Below, piece by piece: positions 6,547 to 8,713 of a stretch of 8,713 nt of DNA. Source of the stretch: an uncultured Erysipelotrichaceae bacterium. GTDB taxonomy: Bacteria > Bacillota_I > Bacilli_A > RF39 > UBA660. Below the pieces are notes generated by a model. That model saw only the letters and a program-made list of their open reading frames with translations. It ran no database searches and had not been told where the DNA came from. Made by a program: the position numbers and the translations under genes. The stretch is from positions 1 through 8,713 of the forward strand of contig CACXEZ010000049.1 of assembly GCA_902766815.1 (NCBI GenBank), given 5' to 3'. How positions within the stretch are numbered: position 1 is the stretch's first letter; every line of letters begins with the position of its first letter.

Positions 6547-6631
6547 TATTTAAGTTTCATATCTATCATAAACAAATAATTCATATATTTTAAATTTAAC
6601 AACTCTTTCTATTAAATTTGCTTGATAAGTG

Positions 6632-6661
6632 TTGTTTCTCTTTTCCACTATTCTATATAAT
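6632..6661 (+). promoter_or_regulatory. Possible promoter of the GerM-domain gene
   Basis: TTGTTT (6632-6637), an 18-base spacer and a perfect TATAAT (6656-6661). The leader would be about 85 bases. The -35 matches only 3/6, and no convincing terminator closes the CheD-like gene, so read-through across the 207-base gap is an alternative. Confidence 0.35.
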
Positions 6662-6753
6662 TTATTCATAAAATTCAATCATTCTATAACATTTCTCTCA
6701 TATTTTATGTTCTACCTATATAAAAAGAAACATAAGTATTACTAGGTGAGATT

Positions 6754-7716
6754 ATGCTAAAAAAAATGTATACCAGAAAAATTACTGTAGCCACCCTAGC
6801 CTTATTTACACTAGGTCTTATCTACTTAATGCCTGAAAAAGAAACCTTAGAATACAACTTAAGTAAAGATAACATTGAATATATCTATACCAATGCACGT
6901 GAAACTATCTATTTATTGGATTCTAATGACTATGTAGCCAGAACAGAAATAAAAGGTTGCAACTGCAATACGATTGAAACAGTCAAAGATGTAGCAAACG
7001 GCCTAATCATAGATGGATCCAAAAGTAATGTAATTCCTAATGGATTTCGTCAAATTATTCCTAGCGGTACAGAAATCAAAGATCTAGAATTAAAAGATAA
7101 AATATTAACCATCAACTTTTCAAAAGAATTATTAGACATTAATGAGAAATATGAAGATAAAATGATAGAATCTATTGTTTATACCTTAACTAGCATAGAT
7201 GGAATTGATAAAGTCATCATTCAGGTAGAAGGAGAAACTTTAACAAACCTCAAAAATAGTGGTAAAACTCTTCCTACTTCATTAGATAGAAGCTATGGTA
7301 TTAATAAAATATACGATTTAACCACAACAAGAGATATTGATTCTTATATCGTCTACTATGTAAGTAATTATAACGATACAGAATACTATGTCCCTGTAAC
7401 AAAATATATAAATAATAGCAGTAAAGACAAAATTAAAGTCATCATTGATGAACTATCTACTTCTCCTATCTATGAAACCAATTTAATGAGTTATGTAAAT
7501 TCTAATGTATCATTACTAGATTACACTATAGAAGATCAAAGTCTAAAACTAAACTTTAATGATTCTATCTTGAGTGATACTACCAGTAATCATATTCTAG
7601 AAGAAGTAATTTATACCATTAGTCTTTCAATGGAAGACAATTATGACATAAAAGAAGTAATATTTTTAGTAAACGATGAAGAAATTTATAAAAATTCTTT
7701 AAAAACTCTTGAATAA
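6754..7716 (+). CDS. Membrane-anchored protein with two tandem GerM (Germane) domains
   Basis: A 320-residue protein with a positively charged N-terminus and one hydrophobic segment (about 9-27) followed by an extracytoplasmic part; there is no lipobox cysteine, unlike the Bacillus subtilis GerM lipoprotein. ATG 6754 is supported by AGGTGA 4 bases upstream. Two copies of the Germane fold are visible. The first spans about 50-160, with IIPSGTEIKDLELKD, then LTINFSKELLD and IDKVIIQVEGE. The second spans about 195-312, with LKLNFNDSIL and IKEVIFLVNDEE. The matching landmarks show an internal duplication. A CNC motif (69-71) in the first domain is unusual. GerM domains occur in sporulation and germination proteins and in envelope proteins of non-sporulating bacteria, so a role at the cell envelope is safer than a spore role. 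No other spore gene lies nearby. Its 3' end overlaps the tRNA-Arg promoter. Confidence 0.8.
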   Translation: MLKKMYTRKITVATLALFTLGLIYLMPEKETLEYNLSKDNIEYIYTNARETIYLLDSNDYVARTEIKGCNCNTIETVKDVANGLIIDGSKSNVIPNGFRQIIPSGTEIKDLELKDKILTINFSKELLDINEKYEDKMIESIVYTLTSIDGIDKVIIQVEGETLTNLKNSGKTLPTSLDRSYGINKIYDLTTTRDIDSYIVYYVSNYNDTEYYVPVTKYINNSSKDKIKVIIDELSTSPIYETNLMSYVNSNVSLLDYTIEDQSLKLNFNDSILSDTTSNHILEEVIYTISLSMEDNYDIKEVIFLVNDEEIYKNSLKTLE

Positions 7717-7737
7717 TAAACTAGTTTGTTGTATAAT
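7709..7737 (+). promoter_or_regulatory. Sigma-A promoter of tRNA-Arg
   Basis: TTGAAT (7709-7714), a 17-base spacer and a perfect TATAAT (7732-7737), giving a start near 7744. The -35 box covers the last Glu codon and the beginning of the TAA stop of the GerM-domain gene. No terminator separates the two, so the tRNA may also receive read-through transcripts. Confidence 0.7.
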
Positions 7738-7759
7738 TTATCTATCCTGTTTGAGAAAT

Positions 7760-7836
7760 GTCTCCGTAGCTCAGCTGGATAGAGCAATCGCCTTCTAAGC
7801 GATCGGTCAGGTGTTCGAATCACCTCGGGGACACCA
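7760..7836 (+). tRNA. tRNA-Arg, anticodon TCT
   Basis: A complete 77-base cloverleaf with encoded CCA. The acceptor stem GTCTCCG/CGGGGAC has one U-G pair. The D-arm is GCTC/GAGC; the anticodon stem ATCGC/GCGAT encloses CTTCTAA with anticodon TCT, reading AGA. The T-arm loop is TTCGAAT and the discriminator base is A. AGA is the main arginine codon of the genes here, so this is likely the major arginine tRNA. Confidence 0.96.
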
Positions 7837-7845
7837 TTTGAAATT

Positions 7846-7874
7846 AAAATCCTTATAATCAAGGATTTTTTTTT
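7846..7874 (+). terminator. Rho-independent terminator of tRNA-Arg
   Basis: AAAATCCTT pairs with AAGGATTTT (9 bp) around the loop ATAATC, followed by a run of nine T residues that begins in the stem. It lies 9 bases after the tRNA CCA. This is a strong intrinsic terminator. Confidence 0.9.
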
Positions 7875-8004
7875 GGCGAAATTATCCTCTAATTCATCAT
7901 TAAAGATAATATATCCTACAAAGAAACACACAATAAAAAGTATTAATCCTCTTCTAAAAATCTTTACATTAATCGTAAAATTATTATTATGATAATTGAT
8001 TACC

Positions 8005-8033
8005 TTGTCAAAACCAATAAGAAATGATATAAT
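8005..8033 (+). promoter_or_regulatory. Strong promoter with extended -10 for the surface-protein gene
   Basis: TTGTCA (8005-8010, 5/6), a 17-base spacer and TATAAT (8028-8033), preceded by TGA to make an extended -10. The start is expected near 8040, giving a leader of about 36 bases that contains tiny reading frames. Confidence 0.75.
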
Positions 8034-8061
8034 TTACTAGTATGAAAATGAAAGGTATGAA

Positions 8062-8079
8062 GTGATAGAAGTATTATGA
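8062..8079 (+). other. Possible five-codon leader frame coupled to the surface-protein start
   Basis: AAAGG at 8051-8055 is placed 6 bases before a GTG at 8062, whose frame (V-I-E-V-L) ends at TGA 8077-8079 and overlaps the next ATG as ATGA. The main gene's own ribosome site is mediocre (GTGAT, 9 bases upstream). Termination-reinitiation is possible. So small an arrangement can arise by chance. Confidence 0.25.
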
Positions 8080-8713
8080 AAAAAAGAAGAAAAATAAATC
8101 CTCAGAAAATATTTTGTTTTGTAAGTTTTATTTTTATTTTAACTTGTTGTTTCTGGTATGGAGGAAGATTTATCTATTTTTATAAAGATAGTAAAAAAAC
8201 AGAAAAAAAAGAAGCCAATATAATAGCAACTACGCTAAAAACATCAAATCAAAAAGAAAAAACATTCAAAAAAGATAATGAAGAATATTATTTTTATCAA
8301 GATGCAACCAATAACTATTTAATGTATTCTAATATTTTATGGAGAATCATTAAAATAAATGAAGATAATTCTATTGTACTAATAACCGATACTCCAATAA
8401 CTAGTCTAGCCTATGGTACAAATGAAGATAATTATTCTGATAGTAATATTATAAAATGGCTAAATACAGATAGTAAAAATGACAATAGTGGTATATTAGA
8501 AAGCAAATTAAATAACACTTCCAATTATTTAGTAAAAACAAAAGTATGTATAGATACAATAGATAATATAGAAAAATTAACTTGTAATAAAACTAGTGAT
8601 GAGTATTATTTAGGTCTTCTTTCTATAGAAGATTATGTAAAAACAGGTGGTAAAAAAAGCTTTATAAAAAATAGTAGTATCAGTTATTTATCAAATAAAA
8701 ATAAAGAAAAAGA
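8076..8713 (+). CDS. Membrane-anchored DUF6273-like surface protein, 3' end cut by window
   Basis: The visible 212 residues begin MKKRRK followed by one hydrophobic segment (about 12-28), so the protein is exported and held by an uncleaved anchor or signal. A lysine-rich linker (about 37-67) leads to an extracytoplasmic domain with YSNILWRIIKINEDNSIVLI (84-103), NIIKWLN (124-130) and YYLGLLSIEDYVKTGG (177-192). This series, an opening W-R-I-I-x-I strand, a K-W-L-N segment and a later L-S-x-E-D-Y-x-K-x-G-G segment, is typical of DUF6273-like surface proteins found in gut Bacillota, whose function is unknown. Two cysteines (C158, C170) may form a disulfide. ATG 8076 is supported by GTGAT 9 bases upstream and the strong promoter at 8005. 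The family link is from remembered motifs and should be treated as probable. Confidence 0.62.
   Translation, partial: MKKRRKINPQKIFCFVSFIFILTCCFWYGGRFIYFYKDSKKTEKKEANIIATTLKTSNQKEKTFKKDNEEYYFYQDATNNYLMYSNILWRIIKINEDNSIVLITDTPITSLAYGTNEDNYSDSNIIKWLNTDSKNDNSGILESKLNNTSNYLVKTKVCIDTIDNIEKLTCNKTSDEYYLGLLSIEDYVKTGGKKSFIKNSSISYLSNKNKEK

Noticed and set aside
6592..6619. AAATTTAA and TTAAATTT inverted repeat as terminator of the CheD-like gene
   Set aside because: All-AT arms, 12-base loop and no T tract after it (GCTTG follows), so it is not a credible terminator.
7686..7931. Minus-strand frame of 81 codons containing GVPEVIRTPDRSL
   Set aside because: This peptide is the well-known artefact of translating the complement of a tRNA gene; the frame runs through tRNA-Arg and its terminator. 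Its upstream extension (to about 8035) has no start codon with a ribosome site.
1..8713. CRISPR array, insertion sequence, riboswitch or known defence genes
   Set aside because: No regularly spaced repeats, transposase motifs, conserved aptamer sequence or defence-family signatures were seen on either strand.

Overview
The window is strongly AT-rich (hand-counted 180-240-base samples run from about 19 to 34% G+C) and uses Bacillota-type signals: AGGAGG/GGTGA-like Shine-Dalgarno sites, TTGACA/TATAAT promoters and U-tailed hairpin terminators. Stop codons are normal, with no sign of TGA recoding. A GerM-domain protein, a membrane histidine kinase and a DUF6273-like surface protein suggest a low-GC Bacilli or Erysipelotrichia-like bacterium, possibly host-associated. 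That placement is inference.

Layout. (1) Positions 1-4794 hold three minus-strand genes, each with its own promoter: a truncated multi-pass sensor histidine kinase, an ANL-superfamily acyl-activating ligase, and an AlgC/ManB-type phosphohexomutase. The ligase and mutase each end in a strong terminator whose stem includes bases of the stop codon. (2) Positions 4860-5013 hold a plus-strand tRNA-Thr(CGT) with promoter and hairpin. (3) Positions 4982-5841 are a decayed island: the C-terminal half of a heparinase II/III-family polysaccharide lyase broken by two opposite frameshifts, followed by the start of a formerly coupled second gene. Imperfect 24-bp direct repeats bracket the lyase relic. (4) Positions 5926-6546 hold an orphan CheD-like protein in which the Thr-Cys-His catalytic register of CheD is kept. 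(5) Positions 6754-7716 encode a membrane-anchored protein with two tandem GerM (Germane) domains. (6) Positions 7709-7874 hold tRNA-Arg(TCT) with promoter and terminator. (7) From 8005 a strong promoter drives a membrane-anchored DUF6273-like surface protein that runs off the right edge.

The genes do not form one operon or an obvious defence or biosynthetic system. Nearly every gene is its own transcription unit. The most notable observations are the orphan CheD-like deamidase candidate, the tRNA-proximal lyase relic between direct repeats, and an abrupt change in strand composition and lysine-codon choice inside the histidine kinase gene at its sensor/kinase junction.
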